64,000 nucleotides of DNA from Amycolatopsis balhimycina FH 1894 (GCF_000384295.1 NZ_KB913037.1:226762-290761); one strand, 5' to 3'; positions 51,856 through 61,343 are shown, counted from the first letter of the stretch. The notes: generated from the sequence alone by a model not told the origin. A program made the numbers and translations.

Positions 51856-53965
51856 ACCGTTCGGCCGGGGCCCGGGGATCGGTGGCCTGGACGCCGAAGA
51901 CACGGCCGAGGGAGACGAGAGCCTCGTCGAGGTGGCTGAGGCTGGAGAGGACGGCACGGGTTTCGGCCGCCTCGACGCGGTCGGAGACCGGGGTGCCGTC
52001 GTCGCGCACGAGCGTGCCGGCGCCCGCGCCACCGGGGGCGTCGAGAGCTTTGCGGAGGACGTCGATGTTGCGCAGCAGCCGTCCGGTGAACTGCCGCAGG
52101 CGGTCGGCGTCGGCCCCGGCGAGCTGGCCGGGCTGGGCGCGGGCGGCGACGTGGCGGGCCCGGAAGGCGATGGTCTCCAATGTGGTGAGCACGTGCCAGC
52201 CGTAGTCGCGGCGGGCGCTGCGGAGGTTGACCGGGTGGATCAGCGGTTCGACGGTGGTCCGGACCTGTTCGACGGCGCGGTCGAGGTCGCGGGAGAGCTC
52301 GATGATGTTGACGTTCTCTTCGCCGGCGAGCAGGCTGCAGGCGCGTTCGAGGAACTCCTCCAGGTCGTCGAGCACTTCGCCGATGTCGTCGAGCATCACC
52401 GAGCGGGTGCGGACCGGGACGATGACGACGGCGGCGAGGATGCCCGCGGCGGCGCCGACCGCGGTTTCGGCGACGCGGATCCCGAGGACGGCGAGGCTGA
52501 ACGTGCCGAGCAGGCTGTAGAGCAGGCCGAGCATGCTGGTGACGAAGAAGGCCATCGCCACCTGGGAGACCCGCGCGGTGTAGACCATGCCGAACACGCA
52601 CACCAGGATGAGCGCCAGCGTGGCCGCGGTGTTGCCGCCGACCAGGAGCGCGAGCAGGACGCCGCCGACGATGCCGATCAGGGTGCCGCCGAGGCGGCGG
52701 ACGCCCTTGACGAAGGTGGCGCCGGCGCTGGAGGCGCCGATGAACACGACGAACACCGTCAAAACGGCCCAGTACCAGCGCTGGTGGGAGACGAGTTCCC
52801 CGCCGACCACGGCGAGCCCGCCGCCGACGACGGCCTGGATGGCGCTGCGGGTCCGGTTGTCGTAGGCGAACTTGGGTGTCGCCTCCTCGTCACCGCCGGA
52901 GTCACCACCGGGGTCATCGCCGGAGTCGAGCGGGTCCGCTGTGGACTCGGGGACGGCGGCGCGCTGGGCGCGGTCGTCGGCCAGCGCCAGCTCGGCCAGT
53001 GCCTTGCGGACGCCGTCGCCGGGGGCGGCGTGGGAGTCGATGCGGCTGCCTTCGACGAGCATCCGGCTGTATTCGCCGGTCTGGCTGATCAGCGGAAGCT
53101 CCCGCGGGTCACGCTCCATCAGGGCGCGGAAGCGGGCGAGCCGGGCGACGAGGTCGTCGCGGACCTCGGTGGTCAGCTCGTCGGAGCAGGTGCGCTGGAC
53201 GGTGATGGCGAGCCACTGCACGGCCAGCTCGACCTCGATCGCGCGGCGCCGCAGCCGGTCGGCGGCGCGGGCGCCGACGACGTCGGGGGCGGCGTCCTCG
53301 ATGAGCAGGACGCACTCGTGGAGCCGGTTGATCGCGCTGCGCAGCTGCTTGCGGGTGCGTTCGCTGCCGTTGACCGCGAGGTGGGCCTCGGCGGCGCGGA
53401 CGACCGCGGCGAGGCGGGCACGGAAAGCGCGGCGGACCCGGAGGAACTCCGCTTCGGCGTTGCGCCGCAGCAGGAGGAACCGGACGACGGTGTTGGCGAG
53501 GACGCCGACCGCGAGGGCCAGCAGCAGCTGCGGGACCTGCTTGACGTCGGCCTGCAGGAACATCGGGAAGAAGAACAGGAAGAAGGCGATCGAGCCGAGC
53601 GCGGTGCCGCGGGCGCCGAAGCGCTGGGCGTAGACGGCGACGAAGATCAGCAGGACGAACACGACGCTGTCGAGCGGCGGCAGGCCGGAGCCGAGGCTGG
53701 CGACGGTGATCGACGCGGCGCCGGTGAGGAAGGCCAGGCCGAGGGTGGCGGCCTGGGCGCCCGGGGTGGGGTCGTTGACGGTGAAGGCCGTCATCATCGC
53801 GGCGATGGCGCCGACGAGGATCACGGTCAGCGGCAGGTGCGCGGGCAGCAGGGCGGCGACGGCGAGGACGATGCCGAGCACGGCGGAGCCGGCCAGGCGC
53901 AGCCGGACCAGGCCGGGGTCGGCCGCCGTGAGCCGGTCGAGCGTGGCGGTGCGGAAGTCGTTCAT
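51854..53965 (-). CDS. FUSC family membrane protein (aromatic acid exporter-like)
   Basis: This 703-residue integral membrane protein has the fusaric-acid-resistance layout. A first cluster of hydrophobic helices (about residues 22-165) is followed by a long charged cytoplasmic region. A second helix cluster (about 380-530) includes the conserved block RWYWAVLTVFVVF. A final cytoplasmic helical domain closes the protein. Members export aromatic acids or other small acids. The start ATG overlaps the stop of the GH92 gene (ATGA), so the two are translated together. The substrate is unknown. Confidence 0.85.
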   Translation of the reverse strand: MNDFRTATLDRLTAADPGLVRLRLAGSAVLGIVLAVAALLPAHLPLTVILVGAIAAMMTAFTVNDPTPGAQAATLGLAFLTGAASITVASLGSGLPPLDSVVFVLLIFVAVYAQRFGARGTALGSIAFFLFFFPMFLQADVKQVPQLLLALAVGVLANTVVRFLLLRRNAEAEFLRVRRAFRARLAAVVRAAEAHLAVNGSERTRKQLRSAINRLHECVLLIEDAAPDVVGARAADRLRRRAIEVELAVQWLAITVQRTCSDELTTEVRDDLVARLARFRALMERDPRELPLISQTGEYSRMLVEGSRIDSHAAPGDGVRKALAELALADDRAQRAAVPESTADPLDSGDDPGGDSGGDEEATPKFAYDNRTRSAIQAVVGGGLAVVGGELVSHQRWYWAVLTVFVVFIGASSAGATFVKGVRRLGGTLIGIVGGVLLALLVGGNTAATLALILVCVFGMVYTARVSQVAMAFFVTSMLGLLYSLLGTFSLAVLGIRVAETAVGAAAGILAAVVIVPVRTRSVMLDDIGEVLDDLEEFLERACSLLAGEENVNIIELSRDLDRAVEQVRTTVEPLIHPVNLRSARRDYGWHVLTTLETIAFRARHVAARAQPGQLAGADADRLRQFTGRLLRNIDVLRKALDAPGGAGAGTLVRDDGTPVSDRVEAAETRAVLSSLSHLDEALVSLGRVFGVQATDPRAPAER

Positions 53966-56900
53966 CGGGCGAGCAGCTCCCACTGGGCGAGGGTGGCGCG
54001 GCGGCCGCGGGTGGCGGTGATCCGCAGCCGGTAGCGGGCGTGCGCGGCCGGGGTGGCGAGCACGAACGGGCGGGTCTGGCGGCGCCAGCGGAACAGTTCG
54101 TCCCGGCGTTCGTCCAGTGTGGTCCAGCCGAGGCCGTCGGCCGAGCCTTCCAGGACCCACGCGGCCGGGTCGCCGCGGCGGGCGCCGGAGGTGAGCGTGT
54201 ACATCGTGACTTCGCGGGGCTCGCCGGTGACCGTGAACTCGATCGACGGCGTGGCGGTGCGGAAGGTGACCTGGGTGCGGGTGGTGTCGTCGAAGAGCGC
54301 ACCGGTGTCGGTGCCGTCGGAGCTGGTCGCGGTGCCCGCGAGGTCGGTGACCGGGTCCGGGTGCTCGGCGGGCGGTGGCGGGCTGCCCCAGCCGGCTGGT
54401 TCGGTGGTCAGGTCGAAGACGAGTGAAGCGCCTCCGGCGAGGGTGGCGTGGGCGATGGTCGTGGCTTCGTGGGGCTCGCCGTCGACGGTGAGCCCGCGGA
54501 CGTAGACGGTGTCGCCGGTGTTCCCGGGAGCGTGGACGACGAGCTTCTTGTCGCCGCCGAGGTGCACGGTCGCCTTTTCGAACAGCGGCGAGCCGATGGC
54601 GTAGCGCGGGCTGCCGACGGCCAGGGGGTAGAAGCCGAGGGCGCTGAAGACGTACCAGGCGGACATCTCGCCGTTGTCCTCGTCGCCGGGGTAGCCTTGG
54701 CCGATCTCGCTGCCGAGGTAGAGCCGCCGGAGCACCTCCCGGACGACAGCTTGCGTCTTCGCGGGCGCGCCGGCGAGGTTGTAGACGTACGGGATGTGGT
54801 GCGAGGGCTGGTTGGAGTGGCCGTACTGGCCCATGCGGACGTCGCGGGCTTCGGTCATCTCGTGGATCAGGCCGCCGTACGCGCCGGGCCGCCGTCCGGT
54901 CTCCGGGGTGGCGAAGAAGGTGTCGAGCTTGGCTTCGAGACCGGCGGTGCCGCCGTGCAGGGCCGCGAGGCCGGGGCCGTCGTGGGGTGCGGTGAAGGCG
55001 GTGTTCCAGGCGTTGGTCTCGACGAAGTCGCCGCCCCACGCGGCCGGGTCGTAGCCCTCGGGGGCGAACCTGCGGCGGCCGTCGCGGTGGCGGCCTTGGA
55101 AGAAGCCGATCTCCGGGTCGAAGTGGTGGACGTAGTTCTTCGCGCGCTCGCGGAAGTAGGCGGCGTAGCCGGCGTACATCCGGGCTCGCGGCCCGTCGCT
55201 TTCACGTGAAAGTGCCTCCGACAGGTTGGCGAGGCCGAAGTCGTTGATGCAGCCTTCCAGCGCCCAGGAGAGTCCTTCGTGGACCGACACCGGGGTGAAG
55301 CCGAGGAAGATCGACCGGTCGAGGCCCTTGCGGCCGACCGAGCGGTGTGGCGGGGTGACGGTGGCGTTCTTGAGGGCGGCGTCGTAGGCGGCCTCGACGT
55401 CGAAGTTCTTGACGCCTTTGAGGTAGGCGTCGGCGAACGCGACGTCGGAGCTGGTGCCGGTCATCAGGTCGGCGTAGCCGGGTGAGGACCACCGGGAGAT
55501 CCAGCCGCCTTCGCGGTACTGCTGGACGAAGCCGTCGATCATCCGGCCGCACTGCGCCGGGGCCAGCAGCGCGTACGCGGGCCAGGTGGTGCGGTAGGTG
55601 TCCCAGAAACCGTTGTTGACGTACAGCTCGCCGTCGACGACCTTCGCGCCGGTGCGCCTGCGGGTGCTCGGCCGCAGCCGGCGCACGACCGGGCTGGCGT
55701 GCCGGATGCCCTTCGGCGTGTTCTCGTGGGCGGCGTTCGGGTAGAGGAACAGCCGGTAGAGGTTGGAGTACAGCGTGGTCCGCTGGTCTTCGGTGGCGCC
55801 TTCGACTTCGACGCGGCCGAGCTGCTCCTGCCAGAGTTCCCGTCCCTGGTCGCGGACCTGCTCGAACGTCGTGTCGGCGGGAATCTCCAGCTCGAGGTTG
55901 CGCTTGGCCTGGGCGAGGCTGATCAGCGACGTCGCGATCCGCAGCGTGACGTCGGGACCGTCGAACTCGAAGTACCCCGTGACCCGCCGCCACGGCGGGA
56001 AGCGGACCTTGGCGCCGCGGGTCGCCGGGGCATCGGTCACGGCATAGACGAACATCCGGCGCGCCCCGGCCGAGAGCCGGCTGCGGACCCGGGTGTACCC
56101 GGTGATCACGCCGGTGTCCGGGTTCAGGCGGAGGCGGCCTCGGTTGCCGACGTTGTCGAACAGCAGCCAGCCGTGCTTGTCCGGGAAGGTGAACCGCAGG
56201 ATCGCCGCATGAGAGGTGGGCGCGAGGTCGGCGGTCATCCCGTTGGCGAAGCGGACGCCGTAGTGGTGCGGCGAGTCGGTCTCGTCGTCGTGGGAGAAGG
56301 CCAGGGCGCGCTTGCGGCGGTCGGGCTCGACCGGGCCGGTGCCGGGCATGACGTGGAAGGTGTGCCGGTCGCCCATCCACGGGCTCGGCTGGTGGCTCAG
56401 CGCCAGTGCCTGCAGCGCCGGGCGGTTCCCGTCGTCGTTGTGGCGGTGGTAGGAGTAGATCCAGTTGGTGACGCCGGCGTCGGTGACCGGGGTCCAGAAG
56501 TTGAACCCGTGCGGCACCGCCGTGGCCGGGAAGTTGTTGCCGCGGGAGAACTCGCCGCTGGAGTGCGTGCCCCGGGTGGTCCGGACGCAGTCGACGGGAT
56601 CCCGCGGCGGCTCGGCCCGCCCGGCGACGCGGACGTCGTCGAGCCACCCGGTGATCTCCCCGCCGGGGGCGGCGGTGCGCAGCACGATCCGGCTGATCCG
56701 GCGCCCGGCGAACGCCCCCAGCGGGCGGCGGACGAGGTTCCACTGGTCGAGGTAGAGCGTCTTGTCGTCGACCGGGGCGAATCCGGCGGAGGTGCCGTCG
56801 GAGAACTCGACGTCGAGGCTGACCCGGGTGGCGTGGTAGGCCGGGATCTCCCCGTCCGACTGCGGGAAGACCACATAGGACAGCTCGGTGCCGTCGGTGA

Positions 56901-57087
56901 CGGGCACGTCGAGTTCGAACAGGACGGCTTCGGGGCGCGCGTCGTAGCGCAGGGCCTTGGTGCCGGTGAAGCCGACGCCGGTCTTGGCCGTGGGGGATTG
57001 GTCCGGGCCGCTGTCGACGCGCAGGCCGGGGTCCGCGGGGCGCGGGTCACCGGTTTCGAAGGACGAGAAGAACGCGGCGTCGGACAT
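53962..57087 (-). CDS. GH92 alpha-mannosidase with C-terminal discoidin-like domain
   Basis: This glycoside hydrolase of family 92 (exo-alpha-mannosidases, calcium dependent) has 1041 residues. The family signature GDEDNGEMSAWYVFSALG is near residue 796. Other GH92 blocks are NNGFWDTYRTTWPAY, MTGTSSDVAFADAY and GQYGHSNQPSHHIPYVYN. An N-terminal beta-sandwich (about 1-160) and a C-terminal F5/8-type C-like domain (about 920-1040) probably bind carbohydrate. The annotated start shows no signal peptide, unusual for a family that mostly acts outside the cell. It leads an operon with the FUSC gene. Confidence 0.92.
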   Translation of the reverse strand: MSDAAFFSSFETGDPRPADPGLRVDSGPDQSPTAKTGVGFTGTKALRYDARPEAVLFELDVPVTDGTELSYVVFPQSDGEIPAYHATRVSLDVEFSDGTSAGFAPVDDKTLYLDQWNLVRRPLGAFAGRRISRIVLRTAAPGGEITGWLDDVRVAGRAEPPRDPVDCVRTTRGTHSSGEFSRGNNFPATAVPHGFNFWTPVTDAGVTNWIYSYHRHNDDGNRPALQALALSHQPSPWMGDRHTFHVMPGTGPVEPDRRKRALAFSHDDETDSPHHYGVRFANGMTADLAPTSHAAILRFTFPDKHGWLLFDNVGNRGRLRLNPDTGVITGYTRVRSRLSAGARRMFVYAVTDAPATRGAKVRFPPWRRVTGYFEFDGPDVTLRIATSLISLAQAKRNLELEIPADTTFEQVRDQGRELWQEQLGRVEVEGATEDQRTTLYSNLYRLFLYPNAAHENTPKGIRHASPVVRRLRPSTRRRTGAKVVDGELYVNNGFWDTYRTTWPAYALLAPAQCGRMIDGFVQQYREGGWISRWSSPGYADLMTGTSSDVAFADAYLKGVKNFDVEAAYDAALKNATVTPPHRSVGRKGLDRSIFLGFTPVSVHEGLSWALEGCINDFGLANLSEALSRESDGPRARMYAGYAAYFRERAKNYVHHFDPEIGFFQGRHRDGRRRFAPEGYDPAAWGGDFVETNAWNTAFTAPHDGPGLAALHGGTAGLEAKLDTFFATPETGRRPGAYGGLIHEMTEARDVRMGQYGHSNQPSHHIPYVYNLAGAPAKTQAVVREVLRRLYLGSEIGQGYPGDEDNGEMSAWYVFSALGFYPLAVGSPRYAIGSPLFEKATVHLGGDKKLVVHAPGNTGDTVYVRGLTVDGEPHEATTIAHATLAGGASLVFDLTTEPAGWGSPPPPAEHPDPVTDLAGTATSSDGTDTGALFDDTTRTQVTFRTATPSIEFTVTGEPREVTMYTLTSGARRGDPAAWVLEGSADGLGWTTLDERRDELFRWRRQTRPFVLATPAAHARYRLRITATRGRRATLAQWELLAR

Positions 57088-57124
57088 GCCCCCACCGTAT
57101 CCGCCGATCGGCGTAGCCCGCCGG

Positions 57125-57667
57125 TTACGACGGGCGGCCGCCGAACCGCCAAGCGTGCACCTCGATCGCCGCGTACGCGCCCGGGGTCAGCACCGTCCCG
57201 GCCGCGTCGGCGTCCACGGCCTGCAGCAGCACCGCGGTCCCGAGCCAGGCGGCGCCGTCGTCGGACAGCAGGGGCCCGTACGCGATCAGGTCCGCGCGGG
57301 CCGGCGGTTCGAGGTCCACGGGCGCGCCCGAGCCGAGCCCGATGACCAGGTACCGGTTCCCGCCGGCCGGGCCACCGGAGAAGTCCCAGATCGTGCGCCC
57401 GAGGGTGTTGCGCCAGCGCCGCAGCAGCACGTCCCGGTACGCCCCGGCCTGGTAGCCGGGCTCGTCGAAGGCGAACGCGCGGGCCGCGGCCGGGTCCGGC
57501 AGGTCGAGCACGTGCACGCTGCCGGTGGGAACGTCGCCGTCGAACGTCGGCCCGCGGGCGATCATCGTCGCGGCGAACCGGTCCATGTAGGCCCAGTGCT
57601 CCTCCACCAGCTGCTCCCGCAGCGCCGCCGACCCCGGACGGTCCCGGTGATAGCAGAAGAACTCCAT
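57125..57667 (-). CDS. YCII-related domain protein
   Basis: This 180-residue protein starts with a YCII-like ferredoxin fold: MEFFCYHRDRPGS, then EEHWAYMDRFAATMIARGPT and the strand GSVHVLDLPDPAAARAFAFDEP. A second copy-like half follows (LIAYGPLLSDDG). The ATG at 57667 is supported by GGAGGGG just upstream; the longer frame would begin with an unconvincing basic stretch. YCII proteins are small-molecule enzymes or stress proteins. The role here is unknown. Confidence 0.8.
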   Translation of the reverse strand: MEFFCYHRDRPGSAALREQLVEEHWAYMDRFAATMIARGPTFDGDVPTGSVHVLDLPDPAAARAFAFDEPGYQAGAYRDVLLRRWRNTLGRTIWDFSGGPAGGNRYLVIGLGSGAPVDLEPPARADLIAYGPLLSDDGAAWLGTAVLLQAVDADAAGTVLTPGAYAAIEVHAWRFGGRPS

Positions 57668-57823
57668 CACATCCCCTCCAACGCCGTGAAGGCGAACCAT
57701 GAATTGTTTACGTACTTGTGACCTGTGCGGATGGGCGCGGACCCGTCCACGGTCGAGGTTAGGTTGCCTGAACCGTCCCAAAACGGCCGTCTGCCGCCAC
57801 TATCGAGACGCGCCAGAAATCCG

Positions 57824-58210
57824 TCACAAGTCATCCTCCGGTGGGGGACGGTCGTGGATCGCGGTGCCCGCCGCGACCAGACCGACGGCGCGGGACACCA
57901 TGGCTTGCAGCGCTTCGAGATGGTTCACGAGCCGTTCGCGGCCCTCGGGTGTGAGTCGGACCCAGGTTCGCTGCGCCTTGCTTCGCTGGGTCTGGACGAT
58001 GCCCTCCCGGCGGAGCTTGCCGAGCTGGGTGGACAGCGCGGCTGGGGTGACGCCGAGCGCTGCGCAGATGAAGCCGAATTCGCACCAACGCATCTCGGCG
58101 AGCAGGGTCACGACGAACAGCCCCGCGGGCGCGAGCAGCACCGGGTCAAGATCACGGCTGAAGCTGCGGACAGCGACCGGTCGTCCCTCACGGCGCGCTC
58201 TGGCGATCAC
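57824..58210 (-). CDS. Winged-helix transcriptional regulator (HTH_34 type)
   Basis: This 128-residue regulator has LDPVLLAPAGLFVVTLLAEM followed by FGFICAALGVTPAALSTQLGKLRREGIV, a winged-helix recognition helix, and the wing RTWVRLTPEGRERL. This is the layout of the small MarR/ArsR-related HTH_34 regulators. The GTG start at 58210 has AAGGA six bases upstream. Its target is unknown; the YCII gene lies downstream on the same strand. Confidence 0.82.
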   Translation of the reverse strand: MIARARREGRPVAVRSFSRDLDPVLLAPAGLFVVTLLAEMRWCEFGFICAALGVTPAALSTQLGKLRREGIVQTQRSKAQRTWVRLTPEGRERLVNHLEALQAMVSRAVGLVAAGTAIHDRPPPEDDL

Positions 58211-58252
58211 TCGTGTTCCTTCGTCACATGGTTGTCGTGTCGTGAAACGACG

Positions 58253-58285
58253 GTCAGGTCCCCGGCGCGCAGCCGGGGACCTGAC
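58253..58285 (-). terminator. Hairpin after the S1 protease gene
   Basis: Perfect 14-bp arms (58253-58266 and 58272-58285) flank a five-base loop, 15 bases beyond the protease stop. It lacks a T-run but is GC-rich and well placed as a terminator. Confidence 0.7.
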
Positions 58286-58299
58286 GGCCAGTCGTGGAG

Positions 58300-59142
58300 C
58301 TACGCGGCAGCGGCCGAGGTTCCTCGGGCCGTGTCGTACAGCCAGGTCCGGAAGTCCGGTGCGCTGGTATACACGGTCGGCGAGACGCCCGGGTACTGGG
58401 CGGCGGCGCGGCTGCACGTGCCGACCAGTTGCGGCACACCGTCCACCAGTGCGACGGCGGGGCCGCCGGAGTCTCCGCCGCCGGGGCCGTCCGTGCCGTG
58501 CGGGTTGTTGGTGCAGATCTCGCCCGCAGACTGGCCCGCATCGGCGCACCGCTCCGGCGCCAGCACCGTCGTGCGCAACTGCTGGAGCCGCACCGGCAGG
58601 TTGCTGGTGTCCCCGTCCGGCTGGTCCGCGCCCCAGCCGTACAGCGTCGCCCGATCACCCGGTCGGGCGGTGTGTCCGGCGAGCTGGATCGGCTGCACTG
58701 TCACCGGGTGATCCAGCTTGAGCAGCGCGATATCGTCCACCGGCTGCTCCGGCGCCCCCGCCGCCCACTGCCAGCCCGGGTGCACCTTGATCTCGACCAC
58801 CCGGGCGGTCTCGCCACCCCGGGTGCGGTCCTTCGAGCCCACGCGCACCGTGAAGGTCCGGGCCGACACGGGGATGTGCGTAGTGTCGCCGGGCATGTCG
58901 GTAACACAGTGCGCGTTGGTCACCACCCAGCTCCGGAACACCAACGCGCCACCACACCAGGGAGCAGCGAACCGGCCGTAGGCGGGCGCGTCATACACCA
59001 TCGACGCCACCCAGCTCGTGTCCCCGGTCGCAGCGCTGCCGCCGACAATCTCCGGTTGCGCAGCGGACGCGGTGCTGGCGCCGAGCAGGCCCGGCAGTAC
59101 CAACGCGGCCACGGTGCACGCGATTCCGATTGTTCTCAACAC
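58300..59142 (-). CDS. Secreted chymotrypsin-fold serine protease (S1 family)
   Basis: This exported protease has 280 residues. The signal peptide runs to about residue 28 (LLGASTASAA), and the mature chain would begin near IVGG (32-35), the usual new N-terminus after propeptide cleavage. The triad is His in TNAHC, Asp in DDIALLKL and Ser in GGGDSGGP. The residue six before the serine is glycine, not the aspartate of trypsin, so a Lys/Arg preference is unlikely. Cysteines flank the histidine and active-site regions. The start is uncertain: GTG at 59142 lies too close to the purine-rich GGAAAGAGGA. Confidence 0.9.
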   Translation of the reverse strand: MLRTIGIACTVAALVLPGLLGASTASAAQPEIVGGSAATGDTSWVASMVYDAPAYGRFAAPWCGGALVFRSWVVTNAHCVTDMPGDTTHIPVSARTFTVRVGSKDRTRGGETARVVEIKVHPGWQWAAGAPEQPVDDIALLKLDHPVTVQPIQLAGHTARPGDRATLYGWGADQPDGDTSNLPVRLQQLRTTVLAPERCADAGQSAGEICTNNPHGTDGPGGGDSGGPAVALVDGVPQLVGTCSRAAAQYPGVSPTVYTSAPDFRTWLYDTARGTSAAAA

Positions 59143-59192
59143 TCCTCTTTCCGTTGTGTACCAACAAACTCCGGGCGTCTCGCTCGGAGGGT

Positions 59193-59453
59193 TCAGGGCC
59201 GCTCGTCCGGCTCCTGACGACCAGTGGGCAACTCCGGATCGGGCGTCGGTGTCCGGCGCAAGCACGACACGCACGGCATCCCCTGTATCCGGTCGAGGTG
59301 CTCAAGCTCGCCGTGACCGAACGAGGTCCCACAGAACGCGGTCAGCCGCTCCGGCACGGTGTCCCCGGTCGGCACTTCGAACACGTGCACCACCCGGCGC
59401 GTCTCACCCACGACACCTGGCAACGGGCGCCCGAACACCAGCCGGACCGTCAC
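59193..59453 (-). CDS. Small cysteine-motif protein, unknown function
   Basis: This 86-residue protein starts at a GTG that overlaps the stop of the preceding gene (GTGA). The centre reads LTAFCGTSFGHGELEHLD and then MPCVSC, a Cys-His-His-CxxC arrangement that could bind zinc. The same ALCG...CxxC pattern occurs in the upstream protein, so the two may share a fold. I do not recognise a function. Confidence 0.7.
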   Translation of the reverse strand: MTVRLVFGRPLPGVVGETRRVVHVFEVPTGDTVPERLTAFCGTSFGHGELEHLDRIQGMPCVSCLRRTPTPDPELPTGRQEPDERP

Positions 59454-59914
59454 CGCGCACCCCGCAGGGCGTGGCGACCGGCGGGAACGGATGCGATCGG
59501 GACGCTATCCGCTCCCGCCGGGGTTGGGGTCCGGCCGTTTCGCTCCGGTGCCGGTCGTGGCTGTTGACGCGGGATAGTTGGCGGAAGGGCGGGGAACTGG
59601 GAGCCGCGAAGCAAGCGACGCCAAGCTGACAGCTTCCGATGCCGCGTTCGTCGGATGCGTTGCTCCACGGTCGGGAGGGTTGAGCGGGCGATCAGAAATG
59701 CATGACACTTTGGACAGAGGCGACCGGGCGGCAGGAGCATCGAGCCAGTCAGCACGACATGCCCGCAGAGTGCCTCGTACCGCCCTTGGGTGTTGTCGCG
59801 CCTGCCGCGAGCGAACTCCTCGTCGGTGACTGCATGGTCTATGCCGTCGCGTTCACTTCGGTGCCAACAGACATACAGTCCGGCGCGCCGGCCCAGCCGT
59901 GACACGTCGCTCAC
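59450..59914 (-). CDS. Cysteine-motif protein, unknown function
   Basis: This 154-residue protein begins with RRAGLYVCWHRSERDG and contains YEALCGHVV followed by RLCPKCH, so it has a likely metal-binding set of cysteines and histidines. The C-terminal third is basic and proline-rich. The GTG at 59914 has GGAGG four bases upstream; a second GTG four codons later is possible. It is divergent from the HTH regulator at 60062 and in operon with the smaller cysteine-motif gene. Such small proteins often sit beside this kind of regulator in actinomycetes, in my experience of these genomes. Confidence 0.7.
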   Translation of the reverse strand: MSDVSRLGRRAGLYVCWHRSERDGIDHAVTDEEFARGRRDNTQGRYEALCGHVVLTGSMLLPPGRLCPKCHAFLIARSTLPTVEQRIRRTRHRKLSAWRRLLRGSQFPALPPTIPRQQPRPAPERNGRTPTPAGADSVPIASVPAGRHALRGAR

Positions 59915-59957
59915 GATTCCTCCGCTACCTACCCAGCTGACCAGCTGGAACGAGCTG

Positions 59958-59963
59958 TATGAT
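59958..59963 (+). promoter_or_regulatory. Possible -10 box between divergent genes
   Basis: TATGAT, one base from the sigma70 consensus, lies about 99 bases before the HTH regulator at 60062. No good -35 is present at normal spacing, so this is tentative. Confidence 0.35.
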
Positions 59964-60061
59964 CTGAAATCAGCCTCTCTCATGCGCTCATTTAGGCGAC
60001 AGGCCACGGGGAGGCCATAGCGGGGACATGACGAGGGACCGGACAGCGAAAAGGGGTCGGC

Positions 60062-61228
60062 ATGGCGGCCGGTGACAGGCGAGAGGACCCGCCGCGCACG
60101 GTGCTTGAGCAGAAGCTCAGGGAGCGGAATCAGACGCACGCCGAGTTCGCCGAGGCTGCCGAAGACTTCGCTCGGACCTTCGGGGAGCCCGGCACGCTCA
60201 GCGAGCGGCATCTAAAACGGCTGGTCGCCGGGCGCAATCCGGACGGATCACCGCTCGGCCGCCTACGACCGGCCACAGCGCGACTGCTGGAACGGATGCT
60301 AGGGCTGACCGTCGATGAGCTACTGTCTCCGCCCGACGCGTTCCGTCCGGCCGACACAGGAGAACTTGAGCTACGGCAGATGCTCAGCGCTTCCCGCCGC
60401 GTGAGCGCAGAGGTTCTGGCTCTGCTCCACGAGCAGCTCACCGCCGTTCGCCGACTTGACCGGCAGTTGGGCGCAATCACAGCGCACGAGGAGGTAGCGA
60501 CCAAGATCCGACAAGTCATGCGTCTCCGGTCGCACAGCTTGACTCCGAGCACCCGCAGTCGACTTGCAACGCTGCTTGCCGAATTCGGCACGCTCGCCGG
60601 GTGGCAGACGCTCGACATGGGGTCTGTTGCTGACTCATGGCAGTACTACGAACGAGCCAAGGCAGCAGCCAGCGAGTCCGGGGACGCGGCGTTCGAGATA
60701 CACAGTGCCGCTGAGCAAGCCTTTGTGCTGATAGAGGTGGACGAGACGTCGGCCGCCGTGGAACTACTGCAAGTCACGGAGAAGCGCGCCGACCGTGCCG
60801 CTGGCCGCCTGCTCCGTTCCTGGCTTGCCGCCGCGCTCGGCGAAGCGCTCGCGGCAAATGGGCAGCGCTCGGCAAGTTTGCGGGCTTTCGACCGCGCAGC
60901 AGCACTATTGCCCGTTGGCGAGTCCGCTGTGGACGGCCCTTATGTAGTCCTCGATCCGGTGCATCTTGCGCGCTGGCGCGGTCACGCGCTCGCAAGGATC
61001 GGAGAACCTGAAGCGGTCGACGTGCTTTCGTCGGCGCTGACGCGCCTCGATCCGACGTTCATTCGAGCGGAAACGGCACTGCGCGTCGACTTGGCGATCG
61101 CCTTTCTGACGATGGGCGAGCGTGAGCAAGGACGAATACATGCCAAGCGTGCGCGCGGCTTGGCTGTCGAGATTGGATCATCTCGACAGCAACGAAGGGT
61201 CGCCCAGCTCAGAGCTTCGCTGCGTTAG
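60062..61228 (+). CDS. HTH regulator with C-terminal TPR-like domain
   Basis: This 388-residue protein belongs to the large group of actinomycete regulators with an N-terminal helix-turn-helix (about 20-95, containing LSERHLKRLVAGRNPDG) and a long helical, TPR-like sensor region. The latter is rich in alanine/leucine pairs (WQYYERAKAAASESGDAAFE, SALTRLDPTFIRAETALRVD). The ATG has AAGGGG just upstream. The divergent neighbour at 59914 is the likely target. GC and codon use are slightly lower than in the core genes but far from the strong shift seen downstream. Confidence 0.8.
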   Translation: MAAGDRREDPPRTVLEQKLRERNQTHAEFAEAAEDFARTFGEPGTLSERHLKRLVAGRNPDGSPLGRLRPATARLLERMLGLTVDELLSPPDAFRPADTGELELRQMLSASRRVSAEVLALLHEQLTAVRRLDRQLGAITAHEEVATKIRQVMRLRSHSLTPSTRSRLATLLAEFGTLAGWQTLDMGSVADSWQYYERAKAAASESGDAAFEIHSAAEQAFVLIEVDETSAAVELLQVTEKRADRAAGRLLRSWLAAALGEALAANGQRSASLRAFDRAAALLPVGESAVDGPYVVLDPVHLARWRGHALARIGEPEAVDVLSSALTRLDPTFIRAETALRVDLAIAFLTMGEREQGRIHAKRARGLAVEIGSSRQQRRVAQLRASLR

Positions 61229-61343
61229 TTAGTCTCTTACAGTGTTCGTAGCCCTGTCGCTGTTTTCCGTGAGTAAACGACAGTCGCTCGGACATTTGCG
61301 GGTTGTCCGCGAGTCTCGAATGGGAGTATGGTAAGAATTCAGA

